Positions 28,129 through 39,099 are shown, counted from the stretch's first letter. The stretch: DNA of 64,000 nucleotides from Gallionella sp. (GCA_028687575.1 JAQTZW010000004.1:62001-126000); one strand, 5' to 3'. Numbers and translations: made by a program. The notes: generated by a model from the letters alone, not told the origin.

Positions 28129-31024
28129 CGAGCCAGTTGCGTCATGGAATCATCAATCGATGATTCTGGGTGTGGTCTATTTCTGCTACGCGATATGCGC
28201 CGCGTTGATATTCCAGAAAGTCCTGCTGCCTTTGGTGCCCTCGCTGCATGCAGTCGGCGGACTGTTGTCGGACGATGCCTTATATTTTGATTCGGTGGCA
28301 TGGGAGATGGCGGAGCGCATCCGGCAGGATGGATGGCACAACTGGCATCTTTTCCCGGCCCAAGGTGCCAGTGGCAATGTCGCATTGCTGGGCGCGTTGT
28401 ATGCGGTATTCGGGCATGATCCCACGCTGATCATCCCGGTCAATGCGGCGATACACGCATTGGGCGGTGTATTGGTATTTTCGCTAGCTCGCGAACTGGC
28501 CGGCAAGCAGAACGTCGGGACATATGCCGGCATGGTCGCGGCCAGTCTGTTCATCATTTACCCTTCCGCTCTGAACTGGTTCGGTCAGTTACACAAGGAC
28601 GGCTACTCGATCGCCGGCATGTTGCTGATATTGCTATGTTGGGTGAAGGCGCTGCGCCAGCCGGAATTGCGCCGCAACTGGCTAGGCTTGCTGTTTGCCA
28701 ATCTGGCGGGTGTGGGACTGGTCGCCGCAGTGCGACCCTACAACCTGAAGCTGTTGTTGATCGCGGCGGCGGTCATCTGTCTGTTCATGCTGCCTAGCAT
28801 CTTGGCGAAGCGCAGGGCAGGTGCTGTCAGGGCGCTGGCCTTTTTTGTCTGCTCGGCCATTTTGTTGGCAACCTCCAGCAAGTTGATAGGCGATTATGCG
28901 GCCAGTGCCAGTGCCAGTGACTATGCCTCCTTGGCGCGCATGGGGGAAAGCTATGCGGCCTGGCAGGGCGACGGGACGTGGCAGTGGAGGGACAACCCAT
29001 TGCTACCCGACAGCCTCGAACGTCATATTGAAGTGGCGGCAAGGACTCGGGCTGGCTTGATAGCATCGGGCATCGCCGTCAATGCGCAATCCATGATAGA
29101 TCAAGATGTCACGCCACAAAGCACGGCAGAGGTGATCACCTACCTGCCCCGCGCGTTGCAGGTGGCGATGTTGGCGCCATTCCCGACATCTTGGTTCACC
29201 CAGATCACGCCGACCAGAATGGTGGCGGTGGGCGAGACGATGATCAATTACCTCTGCTTCCCTGGCATCTTGCTGTTGCTGTTTTATAACCGCAGACCTG
29301 AGGTGTTGCTTTCCGTGCTGTTTGCCGGCTTCTTTCTGGTGGTCAACGGATTTACGCTCGCCAATGTGGGCACCCTATACAGGGTGCGCTATGCCTATGA
29401 GTTCATCATGGTATTGCTGGGAGTGCTGGGCTGGTTTACCTGGCTGGATAAGACCGGGTATCTGGAATGGCTGCAAAGTCTGCTGAAGCCACCGACACCA
29501 GCCATCGCCCCTGAAGGGGGCGGGGCGGAAGCCGGTAGCTCCCAACGCAAAGAGACATTGAGTAGCGGTCTGCTGGTGATGGGGTTGACGTTGCTGTGTT
29601 TTTTGGGTTTCTTTATGCGCGACATCATGATGTCGCACACTTTCGGGCTGGGCGGGAGTCTAGATAACTTCTTCATCGCATTGCTGGTTCCGATGTTTGT
29701 CGTCACCGTGCTATGCATGCCGTTGGGCTCGGTATTTGTTCCCCTCTATCTGGAATTAAAAGAGCGGGAGATTCCGCAAGCCATCAGGAAATGGGTGGGT
29801 AGTATTGCTTCGTGGGTGACTTTCGGCTTGCTGCTGATCGCGGTGGTGATCTATCTTTCCAGCCCCACCCTGTTGCCGTTACTCTACAAGCACGATGTCA
29901 CACCTGATATGGCGCAGCTGACTTCCCTGCTGGGCTGGGCGCTGCTGATCATGGTATTCAGCGGGATGGTGATTCTCGGTAATTCGGTATTGAATGCCAA
30001 TGGGCGGCCGGTAATGAGCAGTGCCGCCCAGCTAGTAGTGCCCGTTGTGGCGATATTGGCGCTGTTGATGTTCGGCGAACGTTATGGAGTCGAGGTCGTC
30101 ATGTACGGCATGTTGGCAGGGCAATTGTTGAATCTGCTGATAATTCAATATCTCGTCAGGCGTCACGATGTCTCCTTGCTGCCGACATTGGATCCGCATA
30201 AGCCGGCTGAGCTCAATTCGTTCTGGTCGCAATACTCGCCGATGGCAGCAACGGCATTCTTTGTAAGCGTGTCCGCACTGGTTTCCACCCTACTTGCCAT
30301 GTCATTGCCGGAGGGTGCGGTTTCGGCCTTCAATTTGGGCAACAAGGTGGTGCTGTTTGTGACCGGGCTGGTGGGGACAGCGATCACGGCGGTGGTGTTG
30401 CCGTACTTTTCCAGTCTGGTCAGCAAGAATCATCTGGTTGCCGCCCGTCGCGAGCTTTCGCTGTTCCTGCTGTTCTCGACGTTCATTTCGGTGCCTGTCA
30501 GCACCTTCCTGTATGTCTGGTCGCAGCCTATTGTCAGCATCCTGTTCGAGGGAAAAAACTTCGATAGCGGTTCGACTGAAATGGTGGCGCGGGTGATGCA
30601 ATATGCGGTGGTGCAATTGCCGTTCTTCGTCTGCAACTCGCTGTTGCTGAAATTCGCCACAGCGACCAAACACGTCATCGCCATATTCGTTGTTGCGCTG
30701 ATCGGACTGCTGGTCAATATCGGCGCAAGCCTGTTGATGATGAAACACATGGGGGTGGCCGGTATCGCGTTGGGCTCGACGTTCTCCATGGTGGTTTCCA
30801 CGATCCTGCTGGTGCTGATACTGGTACGTTACTGGCACATCACCTGGACGGATGCTTTTGTGATGTTGATGAACTGGATGCTGTTCGTGACGCTGCTGGT
30901 AGGGGTGCATTTCGCCAGCGTGCCGAGCATATGCGTGATTGTTTTGGCCTATGGGGTTTTGCTGGTAGGATACTTCTACTCGTTGTCCGATGAAAAACCC
31001 ATGGAGTACAAGGTCGTCTCGTGA
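28112..31024 (+). CDS. Fusion: GT-C-like membrane protein (N-terminal) plus MurJ/MviN-like flippase (C-terminal)
   Basis: 970 residues, about twice the length of either part. Residues 1-450 are a multi-pass membrane protein resembling GT-C/GT39 glycosyltransferases, with an acidic DDALYFDSVAWEMAERI in the first periplasmic loop. A hydrophilic linker follows (about 455-485, with TPAIAPEGGGAEAGSSQRKE). From about 485 the protein is MurJ-like: LLVMGLTLLCFLGFFMRDIM, FGLGGSLDNFFIALLVPMF, then about twelve further helices. No stop or frameshift separates the halves. It may couple flipping of a lipid-linked glycan to periplasmic sugar transfer. The MurJ half is well supported; the GT-C assignment rests on topology and the acidic loop. 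It overlaps the next gene by four bases. Confidence 0.75.
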   Translation: MKSLVNEPVASWNHQSMILGVVYFCYAICAALIFQKVLLPLVPSLHAVGGLLSDDALYFDSVAWEMAERIRQDGWHNWHLFPAQGASGNVALLGALYAVFGHDPTLIIPVNAAIHALGGVLVFSLARELAGKQNVGTYAGMVAASLFIIYPSALNWFGQLHKDGYSIAGMLLILLCWVKALRQPELRRNWLGLLFANLAGVGLVAAVRPYNLKLLLIAAAVICLFMLPSILAKRRAGAVRALAFFVCSAILLATSSKLIGDYAASASASDYASLARMGESYAAWQGDGTWQWRDNPLLPDSLERHIEVAARTRAGLIASGIAVNAQSMIDQDVTPQSTAEVITYLPRALQVAMLAPFPTSWFTQITPTRMVAVGETMINYLCFPGILLLLFYNRRPEVLLSVLFAGFFLVVNGFTLANVGTLYRVRYAYEFIMVLLGVLGWFTWLDKTGYLEWLQSLLKPPTPAIAPEGGGAEAGSSQRKETLSSGLLVMGLTLLCFLGFFMRDIMMSHTFGLGGSLDNFFIALLVPMFVVTVLCMPLGSVFVPLYLELKEREIPQAIRKWVGSIASWVTFGLLLIAVVIYLSSPTLLPLLYKHDVTPDMAQLTSLLGWALLIMVFSGMVILGNSVLNANGRPVMSSAAQLVVPVVAILALLMFGERYGVEVVMYGMLAGQLLNLLIIQYLVRRHDVSLLPTLDPHKPAELNSFWSQYSPMAATAFFVSVSALVSTLLAMSLPEGAVSAFNLGNKVVLFVTGLVGTAITAVVLPYFSSLVSKNHLVAARRELSLFLLFSTFISVPVSTFLYVWSQPIVSILFEGKNFDSGSTEMVARVMQYAVVQLPFFVCNSLLLKFATATKHVIAIFVVALIGLLVNIGASLLMMKHMGVAGIALGSTFSMVVSTILLVLILVRYWHITWTDAFVMLMNWMLFVTLLVGVHFASVPSICVIVLAYGVLLVGYFYSLSDEKPMEYKVVS

Positions 31025-32148
31025 AAGAAAAAGTATGTCTGGTCGTTTCCAGCGCCATGACGGTGAATGCCTTTCTGCAGGAACCCATACGGCGGCTGAG
31101 CGGATATTACGAGGTGCATGTCGCGGTCAACTTGGCACCGGGAGAGACATTGGGGAGCGTGGAGTCGCTGGTCACTGTCATCCCGGTCGGCATCGAGCGC
31201 AAGATTACGCCCTGGCGCGACCTTAGAGCGCTGGGCCAATTGTTCAGCCTGTTCCGCCGCAATCAATACAAGCTGGTTCATTCGGTTACGCCCAAGGCGG
31301 GGCTGCTTGCGATGTTGGCGGCCTTCCTCGCCGGCGTGGGCATCCGCATCCATACCTTCACCGGCCAAGTCTGGGTCACGCGCAGCGGGATGGCCAGAAG
31401 TCTGCTCAAGAGCATGGACAGGCTGATCGCATCGCTGACGACCTACGCGCTGGTGGACAGTGCCTCGCAGCGCCAGTTCCTGCTCGATGAAGGGGTTTTG
31501 GCGGCGGACCGTTCCGGCGTGCTGGCGCAGGGTTCGATTTCCGGCGTGGATGTCGGTCGATTCAGGCCGGATGAGGCTGTCCGTGCCCGACTGCGGCAGG
31601 AATTGGGTATTCCGCAGGATGAGGTGATATTTTTGTTCCTCGGACGAATCAATCGTGACAAGGGGGTGCTGGATCTGGCCGCTGCTTTCTCCGGAATGTC
31701 AGACACGCATTCACATCTCGTGGTGGTCGGGCCGGACGAGGAGCAGTTGCGTCCGCAGATACGCGAATTGACGCAGGCCTGTACCGAACGCGTTCACTTT
31801 GTGGACTTTACCCGCCGTCCCGAAGATTATATGGCCGCCGCCGATGTGCTTTGTTTGCCGAGTTATCGGGAAGGCTTCGGCAGCGTGGTTATCGAGGCTG
31901 CGGCAGCGGGTATCCCGGCGATAGGCTCAAGGATATATGGGGTGGAGGATTCGATTGCAGACGGGGTCAGCGGTCTGTTGTTCGAAGCGCGCGATGTGGT
32001 CGGTCTGCGTGCTTGTCTGTCAGCGCTGGCCAGCGATGACGAGCAGCGACTGAAGCTGGGTAGGCAGGCGCGCGATCGGGCGCTGTCTGAGTTTTCGAGC
32101 GAACATCTGGCAGATGCCTGGCTCGCATTTTATCGGGCGAGATTATGA
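31021..32148 (+). CDS. GT4-family glycosyltransferase (PglA-like)
   Basis: 375 residues from a GTG at 31021. The acceptor side has [20 protein letters not shown] and HTFTGQVW; the donor side has [40 protein letters not shown] with the E-x7-E pair, and [16 protein letters not shown]. This set matches GT4 enzymes that act directly after the priming step, such as PglA and WbpU-type proteins. It is immediately followed, by overlap, by the priming transferase. It probably adds the second sugar to the lipid carrier. Confidence 0.83.
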   Translation: MKEKVCLVVSSAMTVNAFLQEPIRRLSGYYEVHVAVNLAPGETLGSVESLVTVIPVGIERKITPWRDLRALGQLFSLFRRNQYKLVHSVTPKAGLLAMLAAFLAGVGIRIHTFTGQVWVTRSGMARSLLKSMDRLIASLTTYALVDSASQRQFLLDEGVLAADRSGVLAQGSISGVDVGRFRPDEAVRARLRQELGIPQDEVIFLFLGRINRDKGVLDLAAAFSGMSDTHSHLVVVGPDEEQLRPQIRELTQACTERVHFVDFTRRPEDYMAAADVLCLPSYREGFGSVVIEAAAAGIPAIGSRIYGVEDSIADGVSGLLFEARDVVGLRACLSALASDDEQRLKLGRQARDRALSEFSSEHLADAWLAFYRARL

Positions 32149-32756
32149 AACGTAGCTTCGACTTGATCGTGGCGATAATGGTGTTGAGCCTCGCCTGGCC
32201 AATCATACTGCTGACGGCGGTATTGGTCCGGATCAACATGGGTTCACCGGTGGTGTTCTGCCAGCAGCGCCCAGGTTTGCATGGCCGACCTTTCAATATC
32301 TACAAATTCAGGACGATGTCCTCGGCACGCGGTACGGATGGCGAATTGCTGTCCGATGCGCAGCGCCTGATGCCGTTAGGCGCGCTGCTGCGCAAGCTGA
32401 GTCTGGACGAGTTGCCGCAGCTGCTGAATGTGCTGAAGGGCGAGCTGAGTCTGGTCGGTCCTCGTCCGTTGCTGATGGAATATCTGCCACTTTATACGGC
32501 AGAGCAGGCGCGTCGGCACGATGTGCGTCCGGGCATAACCGGCTGGGCGCAGGTGAATGGCCGCAATGCCATCAGCTGGGAAGATAAATTCCGTTACGAT
32601 GTCTGGTATGTGGATAATCAGTCCTTTCTGCTGGACATGAAGATCCTGTGGATGACGGTGATGAAGGTGCTGCGCTCCGAGGGGGTCAGCCAGGCGGGCA
32701 ACGTGACGATGGAAAAATTCCGGGGGCAGTCGGATAGCGGAAAGGATCGGGAATGA
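32145..32756 (+). CDS. Initiating sugar-phosphate transferase (PglC-type bacterial sugar transferase)
   Basis: 203 residues, the compact PglC form without the extra WcaJ membrane domain. One hydrophobic N-terminal hairpin ([20 protein letters not shown]) precedes the core: [17 protein letters not shown], the catalytic Asp-Glu in [24 protein letters not shown] and [14 protein letters not shown]. Such enzymes move a phospho-sugar from a UDP-sugar to undecaprenyl phosphate and start the repeat unit. The next two genes are PglD- and PglE-like, pointing to diNAc-bacillosamine or a similar amino sugar as the first residue. Confidence 0.9.
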   Translation: MKRSFDLIVAIMVLSLAWPIILLTAVLVRINMGSPVVFCQQRPGLHGRPFNIYKFRTMSSARGTDGELLSDAQRLMPLGALLRKLSLDELPQLLNVLKGELSLVGPRPLLMEYLPLYTAEQARRHDVRPGITGWAQVNGRNAISWEDKFRYDVWYVDNQSFLLDMKILWMTVMKVLRSEGVSQAGNVTMEKFRGQSDSGKDRE

Positions 32757-33415
32757 CGCGGACGAATGTGGATGCCAGCGCGGGTGTGCTGGTGTTCGGA
32801 GCCAGCGGTCACGCCAAGGTGGTGATCGACGCCATCGAGAAAAGCGCGGATTTCAGCGTGCGCGTGCTGGCGGACGACAACCCGGCGCTGAAAGGTGGCA
32901 CGGTCTATGGCTACCAGGTGATCGGCGGCAAGCAGGAGTTGCTTGAACGGCAGGAAGTCTGGAGGCCCGCTGCGGCCATCGTTGCCATCGGCATCAACCG
33001 CATCCGGGCCGAAGTGGCAGCCTGGCTGGAGGCCAATGGCATCGAGCTGTGCCCGGCGATCTGCCATCCTTCGGTTCAGCTGGCGCGCGGGGTGACCGTC
33101 GGCGCCGGCTCCATCATCATGGCGGGCGCGCTGATCAACGCCGATGCGCGGATAGGCAGGAATGCCATCATCAACACCGGCGCGATTGTCGAGCACGATT
33201 GCGTGATCGGGGATGCGGTACATGTGGCACCGGGTTCCACCCTGTGCGGCGGGATAGCGGTAGGAGACAATACGCTGGTTGGAGCGGGGGCGGTGATCCA
33301 CCCGAATCTGCGTATCGGCAAGAATGTGACGATAGGGGCCGGAGCGACCGTGATCCGCGATATCCCCGATGGACAGACAGTGGTGGGAACACCGGCAACA
33401 GCGATGAGACGATGA
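32753..33415 (+). CDS. PglD/NeuD-family sugar acetyltransferase
   Basis: 220 residues. The N-terminal Rossmann-like part has [17 protein letters not shown], the UDP-sugar site of PglD; the C-terminal left-handed beta helix has [20 protein letters not shown] with the catalytic histidine in EHD. The family acetylates the 4-amino group of a UDP-4-amino-sugar. It overlaps the PglC-like gene by four bases and lies one base from the aminotransferase gene, the gene set of the bacillosamine route. Confidence 0.88.
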   Translation: MTRTNVDASAGVLVFGASGHAKVVIDAIEKSADFSVRVLADDNPALKGGTVYGYQVIGGKQELLERQEVWRPAAAIVAIGINRIRAEVAAWLEANGIELCPAICHPSVQLARGVTVGAGSIIMAGALINADARIGRNAIINTGAIVEHDCVIGDAVHVAPGSTLCGGIAVGDNTLVGAGAVIHPNLRIGKNVTIGAGATVIRDIPDGQTVVGTPATAMRR

Positions 33416-33416
33416 T

Positions 33417-34628
33417 ATGAGCAACGAAAACAAACAAACCGGGAATGTGCCTTTTTCACCCTGGCCGCATTATGACGAGGATGAGATCCAGGCGGTCGGC
33501 GATGTGCTGCGCTCAGGTAAGGTGAATTACTGGACCGGGGAAGAGGCGAGGCAGTTCGAGCGTGAATATGCGGCTTATACCGGCAGGCGTCATGCCATTG
33601 CGCTGATGAATGGAACCGTGGCGCTGGAGCTGGCCCTGTACGCGTTCGGTATCGGTCCGGGGGACGAAGTGATCACCACTACCCGGACTTTCATCGCGTC
33701 AGCCAGCGCGGCGGTGATGCGCGGCGCCACCCCGGTGATTGCCGATGTGGACCCGGTCAGCCAGAACGTCACACTGGACACCATCAAACGTGTGGTGACG
33801 GATCGCACCAAGGCAATTATTCCCGTACATCTGGCTGGTTGGCCATGCGAGATGGATGAAATCATGGCGTTCGCCAATGAGCGTGGCATCAAGGTGATCG
33901 AAGACTGTGCGCAGGCTCACGGCGCAAGTTACCGTGGCAAGCCGGTCGGTTCATTCGGCCATGCAGCAGCCTTTTCGTTCTGTCAGGACAAGATTATGAC
34001 GACGGGCGGTGAAGGTGGCATGCTGGTCATGGATGATGAGCATGCCTGGGAGGTGGCGTGGGCCTTCAAGGATCACGGTAAGAGTTTCTATGCCGTCTAC
34101 AACCGTCCACAGCCCCCCGGATATCGCTGGTTGCACGAGTCGTTCGGTACGAACTTCCGCATGACGGAATTACAGGCGGTGCTGGGCAGGATGCAGTTGA
34201 GAAAACTGCCTGAATGGATCGCAGCCAGACGGCGCAATGCTGCAATCCTGAATGAGGGTTTCGCCGGCGTGCCAGGCATACGTCTTACAATGCCACCGCC
34301 GCACATCGAGCATGCCTATTACAAATATTATGTGTTCATCAAGCCGGAGAGCATCCGCGAGGACTGGGGGCGAGATCGGATCATGCAGGCAATCAATGAG
34401 GCAGGGGTGCCATGCCTCAGTGGTTCGTGCAGCGAGATATATCTTGAGAAGGCTTTCGAAGGGACGGCATCGCGTCCAGTCGGGCGGCTGCCAGTTGCCA
34501 AAGAGCTGGGAGAGAACAGTCTGATGTTCCTTGTGCATCCCACCTTGAATGAGGAGAACATGCACAGAACCGTAGAGGTAGTGCGTGACGTGATGCGGGT
34601 GGCAACAACGAGACAGAGCTCAGAGTGA
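33417..34628 (+). CDS. DegT/DnrJ/EryC1/StrS sugar aminotransferase (PglE-like)
   Basis: 403 residues. The PLP lysine is in FSFCQDKIMTTGGEGGM (about residue 195), preceded by EDCAQAHGASYRGKPVG with the Asp that holds the pyridine ring. ALMNGTVALELALYAFGIG is the phosphate-binding loop. Family members transaminate 4-keto or 3-keto nucleotide sugars. With the PglD- and PglC-like genes directly upstream and a PglF-like dehydratase at 40221 it can complete UDP-diNAc-bacillosamine synthesis, but exact sugar specificity is inferred. Confidence 0.88.
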   Translation: MSNENKQTGNVPFSPWPHYDEDEIQAVGDVLRSGKVNYWTGEEARQFEREYAAYTGRRHAIALMNGTVALELALYAFGIGPGDEVITTTRTFIASASAAVMRGATPVIADVDPVSQNVTLDTIKRVVTDRTKAIIPVHLAGWPCEMDEIMAFANERGIKVIEDCAQAHGASYRGKPVGSFGHAAAFSFCQDKIMTTGGEGGMLVMDDEHAWEVAWAFKDHGKSFYAVYNRPQPPGYRWLHESFGTNFRMTELQAVLGRMQLRKLPEWIAARRRNAAILNEGFAGVPGIRLTMPPPHIEHAYYKYYVFIKPESIREDWGRDRIMQAINEAGVPCLSGSCSEIYLEKAFEGTASRPVGRLPVAKELGENSLMFLVHPTLNEENMHRTVEVVRDVMRVATTRQSSE

Positions 34629-34640
34629 CGGGTTGTTGCG

Positions 34641-34646
34641 TATAAT
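34641..34646 (+). promoter_or_regulatory. Consensus -10 box ahead of rfbB
   Basis: A perfect tataat lies in the 55-base gap between the aminotransferase stop and the rfbB ATG at 34684. I see no good -35 hexamer at 16-18 bases, so any promoter here would need an activator or be weak. It may give the rhamnose genes transcription of their own. Confidence 0.3.
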
Positions 34647-34683
34647 CGCAAAATTGTTATTAACGGCGACTTGAAGGTTGAAG

Positions 34684-35751
34684 ATGATTCTAGTGACGGG
34701 CAGTGCGGGTTTTATCGGGTCTAATTTTGTTCTGGATTGGTGCGCGCAGCACGACGAGCCGGTCGTCAATCTGGACAAGCTGACTTACGCTGGCAATCTG
34801 GAGAATCTGGCGACACTCAAGGATAATCCCCGCCACATCTTCGTGCAGGGTGACATCGGCGATGCGGCGTTGGTGGGCCGTTTGCTGGCAGAGCACCAGC
34901 CGCGTGCGGTGGTCAATTTCGCGGCGGAGAGCCATGTTGATCGCTCGATACACGGGCCGGAAGATTTCATCCAGACCAATGTCGTCGGCACCTTCCATCT
35001 GCTGGAAGCGGTGCGCGCTTATTGGGGCGGGCTGGAAGGCGACCGTAAGGCAGACTTCCGTTTCCTGCATGTCTCCACCGATGAGGTGTATGGCTCACTG
35101 GGTCGGGACGATCCGGCCTTCACCGAGACCCACCGCTACGAGCCTAACAGCCCGTATTCCGCCAGCAAGGCTGCCAGCGACCATTTGGTGCGCGCCTATC
35201 ATCACACCTACGGCTTGCCGGTGCTGACCACTAACTGTTCCAACAATTACGGGCCGTATCATTTTCCCGAGAAGTTGATACCGCTGCTCATCGTCAACGC
35301 GCTGGCGGGCAAGGCACTGCCGGTATACGGTGATGGTCAGCAGATTCGCGACTGGCTGTACGTCAAGGACCATTGCAGCGCAATCCGCTGTGTGCTGGAA
35401 AAGGGCAGGACGGGCGAGGTGTACAACGTCGGCGGCTGGAACGAGAAGGCCAATCTCGACATCGTGCATACCGTCTGCGGTCTGCTCGATGAATTGCGTC
35501 CTCGCGCTGACGGCAAACCCTACAGTGAACAGATCCGCTTCGTCACTGATCGCCCCGGCCATGACCGCCGTTACGCGATAGATGCGCGCAAGATCGAGCG
35601 CGAACTAGGCTGGAAGCCTGCCGAGACCTTCGAGACCGGCATCCGCAAGACGGTGCACTGGTATCTGGATAATCAGGACTGGGTGAGCAATGTGCTGTCG
35701 GGCAACTACCGGCAGTGGGTCGAGAAAAACTACGCGGGGCGTACAGAGTGA
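34684..35751 (+). CDS. rfbB: dTDP-glucose 4,6-dehydratase
   Basis: 355 residues from the ATG at 34684, with gaagg six bases upstream. The NAD loop [15 protein letters not shown], the catalytic Asp-Glu in [10 protein letters not shown] and the YSASK dyad are all present. It makes dTDP-4-keto-6-deoxyglucose, the second step of dTDP-L-rhamnose synthesis. It is the first of four overlapping genes rfbBDAC and overlaps rfbD by four bases. Confidence 0.96.
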   Translation: MILVTGSAGFIGSNFVLDWCAQHDEPVVNLDKLTYAGNLENLATLKDNPRHIFVQGDIGDAALVGRLLAEHQPRAVVNFAAESHVDRSIHGPEDFIQTNVVGTFHLLEAVRAYWGGLEGDRKADFRFLHVSTDEVYGSLGRDDPAFTETHRYEPNSPYSASKAASDHLVRAYHHTYGLPVLTTNCSNNYGPYHFPEKLIPLLIVNALAGKALPVYGDGQQIRDWLYVKDHCSAIRCVLEKGRTGEVYNVGGWNEKANLDIVHTVCGLLDELRPRADGKPYSEQIRFVTDRPGHDRRYAIDARKIERELGWKPAETFETGIRKTVHWYLDNQDWVSNVLSGNYRQWVEKNYAGRTE

Positions 35752-36650
35752 AAATCCTACTATTGGGCAAGGGTGGGCAGGTCGGATGGGAACTGCAGCG
35801 TAGTCTCGCCACATTGGGCGAAGTAGTGGCGCTGGATTTTGACGATCCTGACCTCTGCGCCGACTTTAGCAACCCGGCAGGGCTGGCGGAAACGGTCAGA
35901 AAAATTGCTCCCGATGTCATCGTCAATGCCGCCGCCCATACTGCGGTGGACAAGGCGGAGAGCGAAGCGGAACTGGTGCGCACCATCAATGCGGCCTCCC
36001 CCGGCGTGCTGGCCGAGGAAGCCCGCCGGCTCGATGCCTGGCTGGTGCATTACTCGACCGATTATGTGTTCGACGGCAGCGGCGAGCGGCCCTGGCGCGA
36101 GGACGATGCGACCGGCCCGTTGAGCGTGTATGGCGCGACCAAGCTGGAGGGCGAGCAACTGATCCGGCAATCGGGCTGCAAGCACCTGATCTTCCGCACC
36201 AGCTGGGTATATGGCGCGCTGGGCGGCAATTTCGCCAAGACCATGCTGAAGCTGGCAAAAGAGCGCGACAGCCTGAAGGTGATAGACGACCAGATCGGTG
36301 CGCCGACCGGTGCCGACCTGCTGGCCGACGTGACCGCGCACGCGATACGCATGGCGCAACGCCAGCCTGAGATATCCGGCCTGTATCATCTGGTCGCGGC
36401 GGGCGAAACCTCGTGGCACGGCTACGCCAGTTTCGTGCTGGATGTCGCACGCCGCAAAGGAGTGGCGATCAAAGTGGCGGCTGACGCGATTCAGCCGGTG
36501 CCGACCAGCGCCTTCCCCACCCCGGCGAAACGTCCGCACAATTCGCGGCTGAATACTGAGAAACTCAGAAACACCATGAGCCTGCACCTGCCGCACTGGC
36601 AGGCAGGCGTGGCAAGAATGCTTACAGAAATCCTGGACGAAAAATCATGA
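35748..36650 (+). CDS. rfbD: dTDP-4-dehydrorhamnose reductase
   Basis: 300 residues from a GTG at 35748 (GTGA overlap with rfbB). The N-terminal [19 protein letters not shown] is the NADPH loop; [18 protein letters not shown] and [11 protein letters not shown] carry the catalytic Thr/Tyr/Lys. It performs the final reduction to dTDP-L-rhamnose. It overlaps rfbA by four bases. The sequence is complete and normal in length. Confidence 0.95.
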   Translation: MKILLLGKGGQVGWELQRSLATLGEVVALDFDDPDLCADFSNPAGLAETVRKIAPDVIVNAAAHTAVDKAESEAELVRTINAASPGVLAEEARRLDAWLVHYSTDYVFDGSGERPWREDDATGPLSVYGATKLEGEQLIRQSGCKHLIFRTSWVYGALGGNFAKTMLKLAKERDSLKVIDDQIGAPTGADLLADVTAHAIRMAQRQPEISGLYHLVAAGETSWHGYASFVLDVARRKGVAIKVAADAIQPVPTSAFPTPAKRPHNSRLNTEKLRNTMSLHLPHWQAGVARMLTEILDEKS

Positions 36651-37534
36651 TCAAACGCAAAGGCATCATTCTGGCCGGCGGTTCCGGCACGCGCCTGCAT
36701 CCGGTGACGATGGCAGTATCCAAGCAACTTTTGCCGGTCTACGACAAACCGATGATCTACTACCCGCTGTCCACGCTGATGTTGGCCGGGATACGCGACA
36801 TTTTGATTATCTCGACCCCGCAAGATGTGCCACGCTTCCAGCAATTGCTGGGCGACGGCAGCGGCTGGGGGTTGAATCTGCAATATGCTGTCCAGCCTTC
36901 ACCGGATGGACTGGCGCAGGCTTTCATCATCGGGCGCGAGTTCATCGGCAAGGATGCCTCGACACTGGTGTTGGGCGACAACATCTTCTACGGACACACT
37001 TTCCAGGAACAACTGGCCCATGCGGCTAGGCATCGTGAGGGGGCTTCTGTATTTGCCTACCATGTGCGAGACCCGGAACGCTACGGCGTAGTCGAGTTTG
37101 ATGCGAACGGAAAAGCTAAATCTCTGGAAGAGAAACCGCTGGCACCCAAGTCCAACTACGCTGTCACCGGACTTTATTTTTATGACAACGAGGTGCTGGA
37201 CATCGCGGAAAATCTCAAGCCTTCGCCGCGCGGTGAGTTGGAGATTACCGACGTTAATCGCATCTACCTGGAACGCGGCAAGCTGTCGGTAGAAACCATG
37301 GGGCGCGGCTTCGCCTGGCTGGATACCGGCACCCACGAATCGCTGCTGGAGGCCAGTCAGTTCATCCAGACCGTCGAACACCGTCAGGGCTTGAAGATCG
37401 CCTGCCCCGAGGAGATCGCTTATCACAACAAGTTTATTGATGCGGCACAGCTTGAGCGATTGGCTGCACCGCTGATCAAGAGCGGCTATGGCAAATATCT
37501 GATGCAGTTGCTGAAAGAGGTGAGGCCAGCATGA
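36647..37534 (+). CDS. rfbA: Glucose-1-phosphate thymidylyltransferase
   Basis: 295 residues. The nucleotide-binding signature [17 protein letters not shown] stands at the N-terminus, followed by [20 protein letters not shown] and [10 protein letters not shown] with the metal-binding Asp. It joins dTTP and glucose-1-phosphate to dTDP-glucose, the first step of the rhamnose route. It overlaps both neighbours by four bases. Confidence 0.96.
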   Translation: MIKRKGIILAGGSGTRLHPVTMAVSKQLLPVYDKPMIYYPLSTLMLAGIRDILIISTPQDVPRFQQLLGDGSGWGLNLQYAVQPSPDGLAQAFIIGREFIGKDASTLVLGDNIFYGHTFQEQLAHAARHREGASVFAYHVRDPERYGVVEFDANGKAKSLEEKPLAPKSNYAVTGLYFYDNEVLDIAENLKPSPRGELEITDVNRIYLERGKLSVETMGRGFAWLDTGTHESLLEASQFIQTVEHRQGLKIACPEEIAYHNKFIDAAQLERLAAPLIKSGYGKYLMQLLKEVRPA

Positions 37535-38076
37535 AGGCAGTAGCGACAAAAATTCCGGACCTGTTGATTATCGAGCCGACGGTTTACGGCGATGACCGTG
37601 GCTTTTTCTTCGAAAGCTTCAATCGCAGAAAATTTTCCGAGTTAAGCGGGCGTGACACGGATTTCGTGCAGGACAATCATTCGCGTTCGGCCAAAGGCGT
37701 GCTGCGCGGCCTGCATTACCAGATCCAGCATCCGCAGGGCAAGCTGGTGCGCGTGGTACAGGGGCGTGTGCTGGACGTGGCCGTGGATATCCGCAAAAGT
37801 TCGCCCACCTTCGGTCAACATGTGGCGGTTGAACTGAGCGACGAGAACAAGCGCATGTTCTGGATACCGGAAGGCTTCGCGCACGGTTTCGTGGTGCTGT
37901 CGGAGGCGGCGGAATTCCTCTACAAGACGACCGATTACTGGTTCCCCGAACACGAGCGCAGCCTGCTATGGAATGACCCTGCACTGGGCATAGACTGGCA
38001 ACTGGACGCCATCCCACTCATTTCCAGCAAGGATGCACAAGGTAAGCCCCTGTCCGAGGCTGATTTATTCTCATAG
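37531..38076 (+). CDS. rfbC: dTDP-4-dehydrorhamnose 3,5-epimerase
   Basis: 181 residues. [31 protein letters not shown] with the catalytic His and Lys region, [19 protein letters not shown] and [15 protein letters not shown] are the RmlC cupin motifs. It catalyses the double epimerisation before reduction by RfbD. Its last six bases overlap the 3' end of the leftward waaC gene, leaving no room for a separate terminator. Confidence 0.95.
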   Translation: MKAVATKIPDLLIIEPTVYGDDRGFFFESFNRRKFSELSGRDTDFVQDNHSRSAKGVLRGLHYQIQHPQGKLVRVVQGRVLDVAVDIRKSSPTFGQHVAVELSDENKRMFWIPEGFAHGFVVLSEAAEFLYKTTDYWFPEHERSLLWNDPALGIDWQLDAIPLISSKDAQGKPLSEADLFS

Positions 38077-39099
38077 AGTGACAATAGCGGTGAGTCGCGC
38101 CAGTGTGGCGATCACCTCGGTCACCTCAGGCGGTTGCCCGATGCCGCCCAGATTGACGGCTCGTTCTCCGGCATAAAGCCCGGTCAGCACCGGGTCGGTC
38201 GCGGTATAGATGCCGACGGTCGGCACATCCATCGCAGCGGCCAGATGGGCGATGCCGGTATCCACGCCGACCACCGCACCAGCCCCCCCTATCAGTGCAG
38301 CGACTTCGGTCAGATTGAGCTTGCCTGGTGTGTTCGCCTGCGGAATCTGGCTACTCAGTCTGACGCTGCGGGCCTGCTCGGCAGCATTTCCCCAGGGCAG
38401 GACGCAGCTTATGCCCTGTTGTTGCAGATGTCGGCCCAGAGCGACCCAGTTCGCCTCGGACCAAAGCTTGTCGTCCCGGCTGGTGGCGTGCAGGAGCACG
38501 GCGTAGCGGCCTTCCGGCAACCATGCGGGACGTTCGATGGCAGGCGGGTGGATGCCGTAATTCGGTCCGTCTGACAGCGCGTAGCCCAATGCCTGCGCGA
38601 CTAGCTGCCGGTTGCGCTCGACCGCGTGCTGGCCTTTGGCGACAGGAAAGGTGTGCTGGTAGAAGCGTGAGGCAAGCGGCTCGCGGGCGCTGTCGCGGTC
38701 GAAGCCGCAACGCAGCCCGTTCGCGCCGCGCATCAAGAGCGCACTCTTCAGCAAGCCCTGCGTATCTATTGCGATGTCGTACTTTTCTGACCGCAAAGTG
38801 TCGCGAAAACTCGCTATTTCATGCCATGTTTCGGCATTGAATAATTTCTTGCGCCAACTGCGCACGGCGACGGGGATTACATTTCGGACCGCCGGATGCA
38901 GTTTGGGCAGGGCGGCAAAGGCATTTTCGGCCACCCAGTCTATGCGGGCATTCGGGTATACGCGCACGATGTCGCTGACTACCGGCAAGTTATGCAACAC
39001 ATCGCCCAGCGATGAGGTTTTGACCAGCAGGATGCGCGGGGAATCGGGGTCGGCGAAGAGTGGCTGCATGTGTGCATCTGATTCTTGAACAATCCGCAT
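38071..39099 (-). CDS. waaC: LPS heptosyltransferase I
   Basis: 342 residues (332 if the ATG at 39069 is used; neither start has a clear ribosome site, and conservation begins at RILLVKTSSLGDVLHNLP). GT9-family features: the N-terminal SLGDVLHNLPVV, and the C-terminal AALIGGAGAVVGVDTGIAHL followed by AAAMDVPTVGIYTATDP, which binds ADP-heptose. WaaC adds the first L-glycero-D-manno-heptose to Kdo2-lipid A. This is a conserved core gene standing between the rhamnose genes and the second transferase group and transcribed against both. Confidence 0.92.
   Translation of the reverse strand: MRIVQESDAHMQPLFADPDSPRILLVKTSSLGDVLHNLPVVSDIVRVYPNARIDWVAENAFAALPKLHPAVRNVIPVAVRSWRKKLFNAETWHEIASFRDTLRSEKYDIAIDTQGLLKSALLMRGANGLRCGFDRDSAREPLASRFYQHTFPVAKGQHAVERNRQLVAQALGYALSDGPNYGIHPPAIERPAWLPEGRYAVLLHATSRDDKLWSEANWVALGRHLQQQGISCVLPWGNAAEQARSVRLSSQIPQANTPGKLNLTEVAALIGGAGAVVGVDTGIAHLAAAMDVPTVGIYTATDPVLTGLYAGERAVNLGGIGQPPEVTEVIATLARLTAIVTL

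Noticed and set aside
10286..38076. RfaH ops/JUMPstart element ahead of the glycan operon
   Set aside because: I did not see a ggcggtag-type core in the leader at 10286-10368 or in the larger gaps.
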